DNA of 64,000 nt, taken from the NCBI RefSeq assembly GCF_041902385.1, contig NZ_CP169244.1:930001-994000 (forward strand). The letters are read 5' to 3'. The stretch comes from Arcticibacter sp041902385 (lineage in GTDB: Bacteria > Bacteroidota > Bacteroidia > Sphingobacteriales > Sphingobacteriaceae). This document shows, piece by piece, positions 54,954 to 63,989 of the stretch; position 1 is the stretch's first letter, and the number at the start of each line of letters is the position of its first letter. The notes beneath the pieces are model-generated. The model was not told the origin of the DNA. It ran no database searches and was given only the letters and a program-made list of their open reading frames with translations. Position numbers and translations under genes: made by a program.

Positions 54954-55096
54954 CGGTTTAGATTTTAACTGGTTAGGTAAAGATTGGAAGTTTTGAAGGT
55001 AAAAAACAATGATGCTAGTCACTAATTTTCGAAACAGCTTCTTTTTTCAGGCAATTACTGCTAAGCATGCTATAATGCTTTTATTACCTTTAGGGC

Positions 55097-55579
55097 ATGG
55101 AAAATAAATTTGACCTGATCAGACGAGGCCGGGAGAACTTTATCCGGCTTATTGATGATCTCGACCTTGACACTTTAAATAAAGTTCCCACAGGATTTAA
55201 CAACAACCTGGCATGGCATCTTGGCCACATCATCGCCAGCCAGCAGATCATCTGTTACAGCTTCTCCGGACAACAACCAAAGATAAAGGAGGAATACATC
55301 AATAAGTACAGAAAGGGTACCAGGCCTGAGGCGGACATAGACGAGGCAGAGCTAAACGAGCTGAAAGACCTGCTTTTCTCTACGCTTAGCGCCACAGAGA
55401 GCGACTTCGCAGCAGGTGTTTTTACGAACTATAAACCCGTTACACTCAGCTTTGGCAACACGCTTAACAGCATCGCCGATGCGCTAGCATTTGTTCCGGT
55501 ACACGACAGCCTTCACCTGGGTTATGCGATGGCCCTCAGGCGCGCCGTGCTTGCCGATGTGCAGAACACAGCAGGCTAG
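55097..55579 (+). CDS. DinB-family (DUF664-like) protein
   Basis: 160 residues, four-helix bundle pattern. The metal-site His set is visible in NLAWHLGHIIASQQ and PVHDSLHLGYAMAL, as in DinB/YfiT proteins, many of which are thiol-dependent S-transferases or of unknown role. The near -7 element TACCTTTA (55084-55091) lies only 5 bases before the ATG. Convergent with the arginase-family gene; the stop codons overlap by 4 bases. Confidence 0.87.
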   Translation: MENKFDLIRRGRENFIRLIDDLDLDTLNKVPTGFNNNLAWHLGHIIASQQIICYSFSGQQPKIKEEYINKYRKGTRPEADIDEAELNELKDLLFSTLSATESDFAAGVFTNYKPVTLSFGNTLNSIADALAFVPVHDSLHLGYAMALRRAVLADVQNTAG

Positions 55580-56760
55580 ACGAGCTTCTGATAGGTACGC
55601 CACCAGATGTCGGGCATTTCTCCCCCTACTGCAATCTGATAATCATCATACCGGCAGGGTACAAGATGAAAGCGTTCATTTCCGGAGTGACTTGTAGGAT
55701 AGGGCACCTGCATCCACCAGCGGTCGGTCTTCTTGCTCTTCACGAACACCAGTTCGTGAGAGTTATCCTTCAGCGATGCCCTGTAAATGATGTATTGGGA
55801 CTTAGGCTGCAGGGGGAAGTCTTTTTTCCGCTGATAATATCCTTCAATCAGATACCATAACATCTGGGCGATGAGCATAGCCGTCTGACCGTTGCGGTCG
55901 TATGCAGGATTGAATTCATAGATGCCGAAGGAAGTCAGTTTATCGCTCATTCCTGCGTAACGACACAGCTGACAGGCCTCTTCACCATAGAACCCGTTAG
56001 GGGTGGCATTAGCATTTCCGCAGGCATCAGACGAGCGAATGGCGGAAACATCGAAGCTGAGCATGCTCGCATTTCTGACAATAGGCTCTGAAACGGCTAT
56101 CTTTCCGTAAAAGTCGCCCAGGCGGTTTACGTCAAACAAAAGCTTCTCCATCACCCGCAAGCTGTCGTGACTGACGAAATACGTCTGATATCCGATATTG
56201 CTGAAATTAAACAAGTAGTTGGGCTCGTGCAGGAAGATCTTATTGAGGTAGGAGGTTGAGGTCGTTTCTACGGAGCTGATGTCGGTACTTTCGTCGAGGT
56301 CAAACCTCGGATCTACCACCACCAGATCAACCTTCTGCTCGAGCTCTTCATATGCCATGTATTGCGCATAGGTGAGATCATGTCCCCCTCCGATAATGAT
56401 CGGAAATATTTCCTGTTTTACCAGTTCGGCAACTACAGTTTTGACGGCGACGTAAGTGTCGGCAACCGTATGGCCAGCCCTAATATTGCCAAGGTCGGCG
56501 ATACGCACATTTCCGTTGCTCTGGTACAGGCTATAAAGTTTCCCTCTGACATAATCAGGCCCAAGAGCACAACCCTCGTTGTTCACGGCGTTCCGGTCGT
56601 CAGATACGCCCATCAGGACGATGTCGACCGTTTCTTTACTGACTTCCGGAAATTCGCTGGTGAAAATTTGCACCTGACCTCCAAGCTGCCCGGGCATAAA
56701 CCCTGACTCTGCACAAAACTTCCTGCTATCTACAGGTGAGAAAAAATCGGATAACGACAT
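55576..56760 (-). CDS. Arginase/formimidoylglutamase-family protein with altered metal site
   Basis: About 394 residues from ATG 56760 (MSLSDFFSPVDSRKF); the frame opens at a TTG at 56787. Ureohydrolase fold: GGGHDLTYAQY (H127), VVVDPRFDLD (D150, D154) and SFDVSAIRSSDA (D237). Two of the six canonical Mn ligands are changed: the His of DAHxD is Arg152, and the second Asp of SFDxD is Ser239. Often annotated as formimidoylglutamase (histidine degradation, glutamate plus formamide), but no hut genes are nearby. Could have lost the dinuclear Mn site or bind differently. Confidence 0.78.
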   Translation of the reverse strand: MSLSDFFSPVDSRKFCAESGFMPGQLGGQVQIFTSEFPEVSKETVDIVLMGVSDDRNAVNNEGCALGPDYVRGKLYSLYQSNGNVRIADLGNIRAGHTVADTYVAVKTVVAELVKQEIFPIIIGGGHDLTYAQYMAYEELEQKVDLVVVDPRFDLDESTDISSVETTSTSYLNKIFLHEPNYLFNFSNIGYQTYFVSHDSLRVMEKLLFDVNRLGDFYGKIAVSEPIVRNASMLSFDVSAIRSSDACGNANATPNGFYGEEACQLCRYAGMSDKLTSFGIYEFNPAYDRNGQTAMLIAQMLWYLIEGYYQRKKDFPLQPKSQYIIYRASLKDNSHELVFVKSKKTDRWWMQVPYPTSHSGNERFHLVPCRYDDYQIAVGGEMPDIWWRTYQKLV

Positions 56761-56788
56761 AATCGCTTCAAATATCCATTTATTCAAT

Positions 56789-56796
56789 TACTTTTG
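56789..56796 (+). promoter_or_regulatory. Promoter -7 element of the SDR gene
   Basis: TACTTTTG, exact TAnnTTTG, 23 bp before the ATG at 56820. The divergent arginase-family start is at 56760, 59 bp away. Confidence 0.5.
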
Positions 56797-56819
56797 AAAG
56801 ATTTTCAAATATTAGCCTG

Positions 56820-57797
56820 ATGATATTAGTTACTGGCGCTACTGGTTTTCTAGGTTCCGAATTAGTAAAACAGCTGCATACACAGGGAAAGAGAATCAGA
56901 GCGGTAAAGCGGGAAAGCTCGCAGATCCCGGCTCCCCTGGCCGGGCTATCTGGAATAGAATGGGTAAATGCCGACCTTCTTGACTACTTTTCTTTAGAAA
57001 GCGCATTTGACGATGTCGATCAGGTGTATCACTGTGCCGCTGTCGTTTCATTTCAGCCATCTGACCGCCGCTCCCTGCTGCGCACAAACGGCGAGGGTAC
57101 TGCTCACGTAGTGAATATCTGTCTTGACAGAGGGGTCGGAAGGCTTCTGCATGTCAGTTCAATTGCGGCGCTTGGCGAATCCAAGAAAGGAGAGCCGATC
57201 ACAGAAAAACATTTCTGGCAACTCAATGCCAGGCACAATGGGTATGCTACATCCAAGTATGAAGCCGAAATGCACGTCTGGCGCGGTATTGCTGAAGGGT
57301 TAAACGCGGTGATCGTCAACCCCTCAGTGATCATTGGCAGGGATGCCGGCAGCAAGGGAAGTGGAAAAATCTTCGAAACGGTGCGCAAGGGGCTTCGTTT
57401 TTACACGAATGGGATCTGCGGGATGGTGGATGTAGAGGATGTTGCCAGGGCGATGATCCTTTTAATGGAGTCAGGCATCCAGGAAGAACGGTTTATTTTA
57501 AACGCTGAGAACATCAGTTATAAAGAGGTTTTCGAAACCACTGCAAAATGTTCAGGTGTCCGCGCTCCCTCCATCAAAGCGGGGGCATTTTTAATGGGCA
57601 TCGCCTGGCGTGCAGCAGGACTGCTTTCTCTGGTCACCGGGAAAACGTTCGGATTAACAAAAGACACAGCCAGAAGTGCGTTGAAAACGTCCACGTATTC
57701 GTCAGACAAATTTCTGAAGACATTTCCTGAATTCAGCTTTAAGCCGGTCAGGCAAAGCATCAGCGAAATCTGCGCGATGCCATCTAACGTTCAATAA
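56820..57797 (+). CDS. NAD-dependent epimerase/dehydratase (extended SDR)
   Basis: 325 residues. Nucleotide-binding VTGATGFLGSELVKQL (GxxGxxG), and the catalytic Tyr/Lys in YATSKYEAE; the Ser is in VSSIAALGES. Closest in feel to dihydroflavonol-4-reductase-like members common in Bacteroidota; substrate unknown. 15 bases before the serB-ACT gene on the same strand, probably co-transcribed. Confidence 0.88.
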   Translation: MILVTGATGFLGSELVKQLHTQGKRIRAVKRESSQIPAPLAGLSGIEWVNADLLDYFSLESAFDDVDQVYHCAAVVSFQPSDRRSLLRTNGEGTAHVVNICLDRGVGRLLHVSSIAALGESKKGEPITEKHFWQLNARHNGYATSKYEAEMHVWRGIAEGLNAVIVNPSVIIGRDAGSKGSGKIFETVRKGLRFYTNGICGMVDVEDVARAMILLMESGIQEERFILNAENISYKEVFETTAKCSGVRAPSIKAGAFLMGIAWRAAGLLSLVTGKTFGLTKDTARSALKTSTYSSDKFLKTFPEFSFKPVRQSISEICAMPSNVQ

Positions 57798-57812
57798 TAC
57801 TCCCCCCGATTA

Positions 57813-59104
57813 ATGAAAAACTACTATATAATAGACTTTGACAGCACATTCACACAGGTTGAAGCATTAGACGAGCTTGTGAGAATATCATTAAAGAAAC
57901 ATCCCGAAAGGGAGGCCATCTATAAGAAAATTGAAGACCTTACCAATGCCGCCATGGAAGGCAGGCTTTCCTTCCGCGAAAGTCTTTCAGGGCGGGTCCA
58001 GCTGCTGCACGCCAATCAGGACCATCTGAAGCAGCTGGTGAGCCGGCTAAAGAAAAAAGTGTCGGCCTCATTCCTCCGCAATCGCGATTTTTTCAAGAAA
58101 CATGCAGATGAAGTGCTGATCGTCTCAGGAGGGTTCAAGGAATTTATTACGCCGGTAGTCCTTCCTTATCATATTAAGAAGGAAAATATATATGCCAATA
58201 CCTTCACGTTTGACGAAGAGGGAAACATCACAGGATACGACGAGAGCAATCCCCTCTCGGAGGAGGGGGCAAGGTAAAACTCCTCAGGCAGCTTCAGCTG
58301 CAGGGCAATATCTTCGGTATCGGCGACGGACACTCCGACTTCCAGCTGAAGGAGTCAGGATTGATCCAGAAGTTCTATGCCTTCACCGAGAACATCGCCC
58401 GCAAGAGCATCCTTGAAAAGGCAGATCATGTAACCCCCAGCTTCGACGAGTTCCTTTATGTCAATAACCTGCCGAGGGCAATCTCCTACCCAAAGAACAG
58501 GATCTTGTGTCTGGTGGTCGGTGATGTTCCTGAAGAGGCGATACAGGTATTGAAAAAAGATGGCTTTTCAATCCGGCATAAGTCGACGATCGAGGACAAG
58601 TACATTGCCGATGTCGGCATGCTGCTGCTGGGAGACGGTGAGAAAGTGGAAGACGCTCAGCTGGAGCGTGCAGTGAAGCTGAAAACGATCGGCTACCTGG
58701 GAAACAGCCGTAATAAAATATCCCTTGATTTAGCGACAGAGATGGGCATTGTGGTATTTGATGATCCGAAGCAGAATCCGCGGAATGCGCAGTTTATTCC
58801 TAAACGGATGGCTACCTTCATTAATAAGGGTGATACCTACCTCAGCGCAAATTTTCCAAGCCTGCAGCTGCCCAAAATGGATAATGTACACCGGCTCATC
58901 CACATACACAAGAATGTTCCGGGCATTATGGCCCAGATCAACCGGGTATACGCGAACAACAACATCAATATCATCGGGCAGTTCCTAATGACAAACAGCC
59001 AGATCGGCTATGCCATCACGGACGTAACGGCGCAGTATGACCCGCAGGTACTGAAGGCATTAAAAGAGATTGAACAAACGATCAAGTTCAGGATCCTCTA
59101 TTAG
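57813..59104 (+). CDS. serB: HAD phosphoserine phosphatase fused to an ACT domain (one-base frameshift)
   Basis: Read through the shift, 430 residues. Residues 1-210 are HAD subfamily IB: DFDSTFTQVE (nucleophile and acid Asp), LIVSGGFKEF and GIGDGHSDFQ. Residues 240-340 resemble a shortened D-3-phosphoglycerate dehydrogenase segment (LATEMGIVVFDDPKQNPRNAQF), and the C-terminus is the SerA-type ACT regulatory domain (IHKNVPGIMAQINRVYANNNINIIGQF). The five-G run at 58265-58269 must gain one base to join the two frames (NPLSEEGGKVKLL). Dephosphorylates phosphoserine in serine synthesis; ACT suggests serine feedback (inference). Follows the SDR gene. Confidence 0.82.
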
Positions 59105-59109
59105 CAGCA

Positions 59110-59145
59110 GCGGTCTCTGGTTTTAACATGGCTGCCAGAGACCGC
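59110..59145 (+). terminator. Terminator-like hairpin after serB-ACT
   Basis: GCGGTCTCTGG (59110-59120) pairs with CCAGAGACCGC (59135-59145), 14-nt loop. The following T-tract (GGCTTTCC) is weak. Confidence 0.55.
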
Positions 59146-59279
59146 GGCTTTCCATATTTCTCCCTTTTTACATTTTCCACTGCATCAGCGCCTTCCCTAT
59201 GCTGGCTGTCTGCTTCCTTCCATTGCTTCCGCGCGGGCTAAAGAAATCATAAAAGCTGCCATTACTGCTCAAAAAATTG

Positions 59280-59287
59280 TTAATTTG
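59280..59287 (+). promoter_or_regulatory. Possible ilvE -7 element
   Basis: TTAATTTG, one mismatch to TAnnTTTG, 30 bp before the GTG start at 59318. Confidence 0.4.
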
Positions 59288-59317
59288 CATTATTGTTCGA
59301 TCATAATTATTGATGCT

Positions 59318-60382
59318 GTGACAGATACACTTGATATAAAAATCACTAAAACCAGCAAGTCGAGACTAGAAGAAACCGACTTTAGTCACTTGCCATTCGG
59401 AAAAGTTTTTTCCGACCATATGTTTGTTGCCGACTACGAAGACGGCGAGTGGAAAAACTTGCAGATCGTGCCCTACGACGAGTTATCATTTAGTCCTGCT
59501 ATGTCCGTACTTCATTACGGACAGGCTTTTTTTGAAGGGCTGAAAGCGTACAAGCATGCAGATGGAAAAGCCACGCTTTTCCGTCCATACAAGAACGCAG
59601 AGCGCTTCAACAAGTCGGCAGAGCGCCTTTGTGCGCCTGAGCTGCCAGAGGATATTTTTGTACAGAGCATTGCTGCTCTTGTGAACCTTGATAAAGACTG
59701 GATTCCAACGGCAGAGCATCACTCTCTTTACATCAGACCTTTTATGTTCTCCACTGACCCTTACCTGGGTGTACAACCGTCAAAGACTTATAAATACGTG
59801 GTGCTGACGGGGCCAGTAGGAGCATATTTTCCAAAACCGCTGAAAGTGAAGTTTGAAACCTATTACACGCGTGCAGCAGAAGGAGGTTTCGGATTTGCGA
59901 AAGCCGCAGGTAATTATGCAGGCTCCCTTCTTCCGGCTCAGGAAGCTATGAAAGAAGGATTTGACCAGCTGATCTGGACCGACGCAAAAGAACATGCCTA
60001 CGTGGAAGAATTAGGTGCAGCGAACGTGATGTTTGTGATCAATGGAAAACTTATTACGCCTTCTACTCGCGACAGCATTTTGAAAGGTGTGACGCGCGAC
60101 AGCGTGCTTACACTTGCACGCCACTGGGGTATGGAGGTAGAGGAACGCAGGATATCTGTAGCCGAAGTTGGCGAAGCTTTGAAGAGCGGAACCCTTTCCG
60201 AAGCTTTTGGTGTGGGAACTGCCGCTACCATTGCGCCAATTGCAAGTATTGGCTTTGAAGGCGAGCTCTATCACCTTCCGAATGTAACTAAGGCAGAATT
60301 TTCGAACCGTGCTCTGCAGGCTTTAAATGACATCAGGTATGGATTTGGCCCTGACGAATTTGGCTGGAACTATACCATCTAA
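59318..60382 (+). CDS. ilvE: Branched-chain amino acid aminotransferase
   Basis: 354 residues from GTG 59318; an upstream TTG at 59285 would lie at the predicted transcription start. Fold-type IV PLP enzyme, with Schiff-base Lys in FAKAAGNYAGSLLPAQEAMKEG, EELGAANVMFVINGKLITP and VGTAATIAPI (cofactor phosphate). Interconverts Val/Ile/Leu and their keto acids. Length is normal for the larger (BCAT type-2) class. Single gene with its own terminator; other ilv/leu genes are not in the window. Confidence 0.92.
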   Translation: MTDTLDIKITKTSKSRLEETDFSHLPFGKVFSDHMFVADYEDGEWKNLQIVPYDELSFSPAMSVLHYGQAFFEGLKAYKHADGKATLFRPYKNAERFNKSAERLCAPELPEDIFVQSIAALVNLDKDWIPTAEHHSLYIRPFMFSTDPYLGVQPSKTYKYVVLTGPVGAYFPKPLKVKFETYYTRAAEGGFGFAKAAGNYAGSLLPAQEAMKEGFDQLIWTDAKEHAYVEELGAANVMFVINGKLITPSTRDSILKGVTRDSVLTLARHWGMEVEERRISVAEVGEALKSGTLSEAFGVGTAATIAPIASIGFEGELYHLPNVTKAEFSNRALQALNDIRYGFGPDEFGWNYTI

Positions 60383-60430
60383 GCTTCTGAAGAGCAGGCT
60401 AACAGCCGGCATTGAATAGTAATTTTTCAC

Positions 60431-60462
60431 AGCAGCAGCGCCTTTGGCCTGCTGCTTTTTTT
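60431..60462 (+). terminator. Intrinsic terminator of ilvE
   Basis: AGCAGCAG (60431-60438) with CTGCTGCT (60449-60456), then a seven-T tail (60456-60462). Confidence 0.82.
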
Positions 60463-60523
60463 GCCCCGGCCCGTGGTGGTCAATAAAAAACTCTGCCAAC
60501 CTGTCATTTATATAAAATGTTCT

Positions 60524-60531
60524 TACTTTTG
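60524..60531 (+). promoter_or_regulatory. miaB promoter -7 element
   Basis: TACTTTTG, exact TAnnTTTG, 22 bp before ATG 60554; this supports that start over the upstream in-frame codons. Confidence 0.55.
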
Positions 60532-60553
60532 CATTTCTAAAGAAGAAACAGGT

Positions 60554-61972
60554 ATGTACAATATACAGAGCGGTGAAAAGGAACTGGATGAGGCAAGGCA
60601 GGGAGAGGCTTTAATGCTTGATAACGAGGGTGCTGATAACGGCAGGAAGCTCTATATAGAGAGTTATGGCTGTGCGATGAATTTCTCTGACAGTGAAATC
60701 GTTGCCTCTATCATGAGTAATATGGGCTTCCAGACCACCACTGATTACAAGGAAGCTGATGTGATCTTTATCAATACCTGCTCCATCCGAGAGAATGCCG
60801 AACAGCGGGTACGAAACAGGCTCCGGGAGTTTGGCATCGCCAAGGTAAAGAACCCCGGAATGGTTGTGGGTGTACTGGGCTGCATGGCAGAGAGGCTGAA
60901 GGCAAAGTTCCTGGAGGAAGAAAAACTGGTAGACGTAGTGGTTGGACCGGATGCTTACCGTGATCTTCCAAACCTCATTGGCCAGGTTGATGAAGGGAAC
61001 CGGGCTGTCAACGTCCTTCTGTCGCGCGAGGAGACCTATGCCGACATCAACCCTGTCAGGCTCAACTCTAACGGAATTACAGCCTTCATTTCCATCATGA
61101 GAGGCTGCGACAATATGTGCTCTTTTTGCGTTGTCCCCTTTACGAGAGGACGTGAGAGGAGCCGTGATGCCCACTCCATTGTAAAGGAAGCGATGGAATT
61201 ATTCGAACAAGGATACCGGGAGGTCACCCTGCTGGGGCAGAATGTTGATTCATATAAATGGACGTCCGCCGACGGGTCAGAAAAGGTAAACTTTGCCGGG
61301 CTTCTGGAGCTTGTTGCGCTCATTAGTCCGGATCTGCGCGTTCGGTTCTCCACATCCCACCCTAAAGATATAACTGACGAGGTGCTGTACACGATGGCTC
61401 GTCATGAAAATATCTGCAAGTACATACACCTCCCTGTACAATCAGGAAACTCGAGGGTACTGGAACTGATGAACCGGACCTACGACCGCGAGTGGTACAT
61501 GGGACGTGTTGACAGTATTCGCCGGATCATTCCCGGGTGTGCGATCTCCACCGACGTGATAGCGGGATTTTGTACGGAAACGGAAGAGGAGCATCAGGAC
61601 ACCCTGTCGATGATGGACTACGTGAAATACGATTATGCTTACATGTTTATGTACTCGGAAAGACCTGGCACACTGGCGGCAAAGAGATATACAGATGATA
61701 TTCCGGAGGATGTTAAGAAACGTCGCCTCAACGAGATCGTAGCAAAACAGCAGCAATACTCGCATGAACGCCTGCAGCAGCAGGTTGGGAAAGTGCAGAA
61801 AGTCCTGATTGAAGGATTTTCAAGAAAGTCGGAGCTTGACTACTGCGGAAGGAATGACCTGAACGCAATGGTGGTATTTCCGGCCAGTGAGAGATACAAA
61901 CCGGGACAGTACGTCAATGTGCATATAGATCGCTGTACGACAGCAACTCTCCTCGGAACGGTTGTGGACTAA
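60554..61972 (+). CDS. miaB: tRNA-2-methylthio-N6-dimethylallyladenosine synthase
   Basis: 472 residues from ATG 60554. Two iron-sulfur sets are seen: C40, C76 and C110 of the UPF0004 domain (ESYGC, INTCSIRE, GCMAE) and the radical-SAM C185, C189, C192 (GCDNMCSFC). The C-terminal TRAM domain ends the protein. Adds a 2-methylthio group to i6A37 in tRNAs reading UNN codons. The sequence upstream of 60554 opens the frame but has no protein-like content. Single gene. Confidence 0.93.
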   Translation: MYNIQSGEKELDEARQGEALMLDNEGADNGRKLYIESYGCAMNFSDSEIVASIMSNMGFQTTTDYKEADVIFINTCSIRENAEQRVRNRLREFGIAKVKNPGMVVGVLGCMAERLKAKFLEEEKLVDVVVGPDAYRDLPNLIGQVDEGNRAVNVLLSREETYADINPVRLNSNGITAFISIMRGCDNMCSFCVVPFTRGRERSRDAHSIVKEAMELFEQGYREVTLLGQNVDSYKWTSADGSEKVNFAGLLELVALISPDLRVRFSTSHPKDITDEVLYTMARHENICKYIHLPVQSGNSRVLELMNRTYDREWYMGRVDSIRRIIPGCAISTDVIAGFCTETEEEHQDTLSMMDYVKYDYAYMFMYSERPGTLAAKRYTDDIPEDVKKRRLNEIVAKQQQYSHERLQQQVGKVQKVLIEGFSRKSELDYCGRNDLNAMVVFPASERYKPGQYVNVHIDRCTTATLLGTVVD

Positions 61973-62193
61973 AGAAAGCCGGTCTCAAACAAGTCTGATT
62001 TACGAGGAAGCGTTCATTGAATTTTAAAGGGGCAGATCAGGAGCCAGATTTAGCATTGCCGCCTGATACTTGTTGCCAGGCGTTGGGAATCAAAAACATG
62101 ACACCTGCTACCTGGAAGGTATATCAGGCGTTTGTTACTCAGCATTTGAAATGAAAGGCATGAGAGATAATGCAGTTTCTGATACCTTGTACT

Positions 62194-62221
62194 CACTACT
62201 TACAACTTACTACTTACTACT
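62194..62221 (+). repeat. Heptamer tandem repeat
   Basis: Four 7-bp units: CACTACT, TACAACT, TACTACT, TACTACT. It lies 18 bp upstream of the sigma-54 activator ATG, so copy-number change could alter promoter spacing. The rest of 61973-62239 has no gene. Confidence 0.7.
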
Positions 62222-62239
62222 TTATTGACCCTACAATAA

Positions 62240-63475
62240 ATGGATATTCAGGATATAAAGAACCGGTTTGGAATAATAGGCAATTCACCGCTCCTTAACA
62301 GGGCGATTGATATAGCACGCCAGGTTGCGCCAACCGACATATCAGTGCTGATTACTGGTGAAAGCGGAAGCGGGAAGGAAGTTTTCTCTCACATCATTCA
62401 CCAGCTCAGCAGCAGGAAACATGGTCCGTTCATTGCCGTAAACTGCGGCGCCATTCCTGAAGGGACGATTGATTCGGAGCTTTTCGGACACGAGAAAGGT
62501 TCATTTACCGGAGCACATGAAGCCCGTAAAGGCTACTTCGAGGTAGTGAACGGCGGTACCATTTTTCTCGATGAGGTGGCCGAACTTCCGCTTGGCACCC
62601 AGGCGCGCCTTCTGCGTGTACTGGAGACAGGCGAATACCTTCGGGTTGGTTCTTCAAAAGTTCAGAAAACGGATGTACGGGTGGTGGCAGCCACAAATGT
62701 GGATGTCTATGATGCCGTGCAGAACGGAAAGTTCAGGGAGGACCTCTACTACCGCCTTAACACCGTGCCTCTTAAAATACCGCCTTTGCGGGAGCGCAAA
62801 GAAGATATCTATCTGTTATTCCGCAAATTCATTGCCGACTTTAGCGCAAAATACCGCAGCCCTTCTGTTCAGCTTGACGCCGAGGCTCAGCAGTTGCTGA
62901 TGAACTATAGCTGGCCGGGCAATGTCCGTCAGCTGAAAAACGTGGCCGAGCAGGTGGCAGTACTGGAGCAGGAGCGCATGCTAACTGCGCAGCGCCTGCT
63001 GACTTATATTCCCCAGGAGCAGGGAAGTAACCTTCCGATGCGCATCAAGCAGGACAACAAGGAGGATTTTTCCGAGCGGGATATCCTTTACAAGGTGCTC
63101 TTCGATATGAAAAGGGATATGGTGGAACTGAAGAAACTGGTAGCTGAAATAATCAGGGAAGGAGGCAATCCTGCTGTATTGCGCGATAATCCGCAGCTGC
63201 TGAATCAGCTTTATCACGATGCAGAGTTCCCATCTGCTCCTGCTAACGCCGCGCCCCTTGTGCTCCATCATCCCGATAACGATGTTAAGCACGACTACAA
63301 CTTCATTCCGCATACGGAGGAAATAGAGGAATCTCTTTCCCTGGTGGAAAAGGAGTCGGACCTGATTAAAAAGGCGCTGAAGAAACATAAAGGAAAACGG
63401 AAGCTTGCAGCACAGGAACTTGGAATCTCCGAGCGTACTTTATACCGGAAAATTAAAGAGTTAAATCTGAACTAA
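62240..63475 (+). CDS. Sigma-54-dependent transcriptional activator without receiver domain
   Basis: 411 residues: AAA+ domain starts at once, with Walker A GESGSGKE (40-47), the sigma-54 loop GSFTGA (87-92, variant of GAFTGA), Walker B ending in D111-E112 and the arginine finger region NVRQLKNV. The C-terminus has a Fis-type HTH (KKHKGKRKLAAQELGISERTLYRKIKELN). No sensory N-terminal domain, so activity must be set by another protein or by level. Followed after 4 bases by lptE, as in many Bacteroidota; linked to envelope stress or LPS assembly only by position. Confidence 0.92.
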   Translation: MDIQDIKNRFGIIGNSPLLNRAIDIARQVAPTDISVLITGESGSGKEVFSHIIHQLSSRKHGPFIAVNCGAIPEGTIDSELFGHEKGSFTGAHEARKGYFEVVNGGTIFLDEVAELPLGTQARLLRVLETGEYLRVGSSKVQKTDVRVVAATNVDVYDAVQNGKFREDLYYRLNTVPLKIPPLRERKEDIYLLFRKFIADFSAKYRSPSVQLDAEAQQLLMNYSWPGNVRQLKNVAEQVAVLEQERMLTAQRLLTYIPQEQGSNLPMRIKQDNKEDFSERDILYKVLFDMKRDMVELKKLVAEIIREGGNPAVLRDNPQLLNQLYHDAEFPSAPANAAPLVLHHPDNDVKHDYNFIPHTEEIEESLSLVEKESDLIKKALKKHKGKRKLAAQELGISERTLYRKIKELNLN

Positions 63476-63479
63476 ATCA

Positions 63480-63989
63480 ATGAAGACTATTTCGGCGAAA
63501 GCCCTCTGGCTGATCTTACCATTGCTGCTTCTCACTCAATCATGCGGCATCTATAGTTTCTCGGGAGCCTCAATTCCGGCCAACATGAAGACGGTAACTG
63601 TTCAGTTTTTTGAAAACAATGCGCCTCTGGTTGTTCCCAACCTGAGTCAGCAGTTCACGGAAGCTCTTAAGGAGCGGATCAGAAATCAATCGAGACTAAG
63701 CGTGGTAAGGGAAAACGGCGATGGAGTTTTTGAGGGACGCATTACGGACTATAGCATCAAGTCGGCCGCTGTAACAGGAAACGAGCGGGCAGAAGCCACG
63801 AGGCTTACCATCACAGTTAGTGTAAAATTCACCAATACCCTGAATAACGAATTAAGTTTCGAGCAGGCCTTCAGCAGGTACCGGGAAATAAGGGGAAGTA
63901 ATATTCAGTCGCAAGAACAGCAGTTAATTCGCGAGATCAATAACGACCTGACTGAAGACATCTTTAACAGAGCATTTGCCAACTGGTAA
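63480..63989 (+). CDS. lptE: LPS-assembly lipoprotein LptE
   Basis: 169 residues with lipoprotein signal (ALWLILPLLLLTQSC, Cys22). Matches Bacteroidota LptE: SGASIPANMKTVTVQFFENNAPLVVPNLSQQF, then a domain rich in beta strands and NDLTEDIFNRAFANW at the end. Plugs and folds LptD to insert LPS in the outer membrane. Directly follows the sigma-54 activator gene (4-base gap) and is likely in its operon; further genes lie to the right of the window. Confidence 0.88.
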   Translation: MKTISAKALWLILPLLLLTQSCGIYSFSGASIPANMKTVTVQFFENNAPLVVPNLSQQFTEALKERIRNQSRLSVVRENGDGVFEGRITDYSIKSAAVTGNERAEATRLTITVSVKFTNTLNNELSFEQAFSRYREIRGSNIQSQEQQLIREINNDLTEDIFNRAFANW

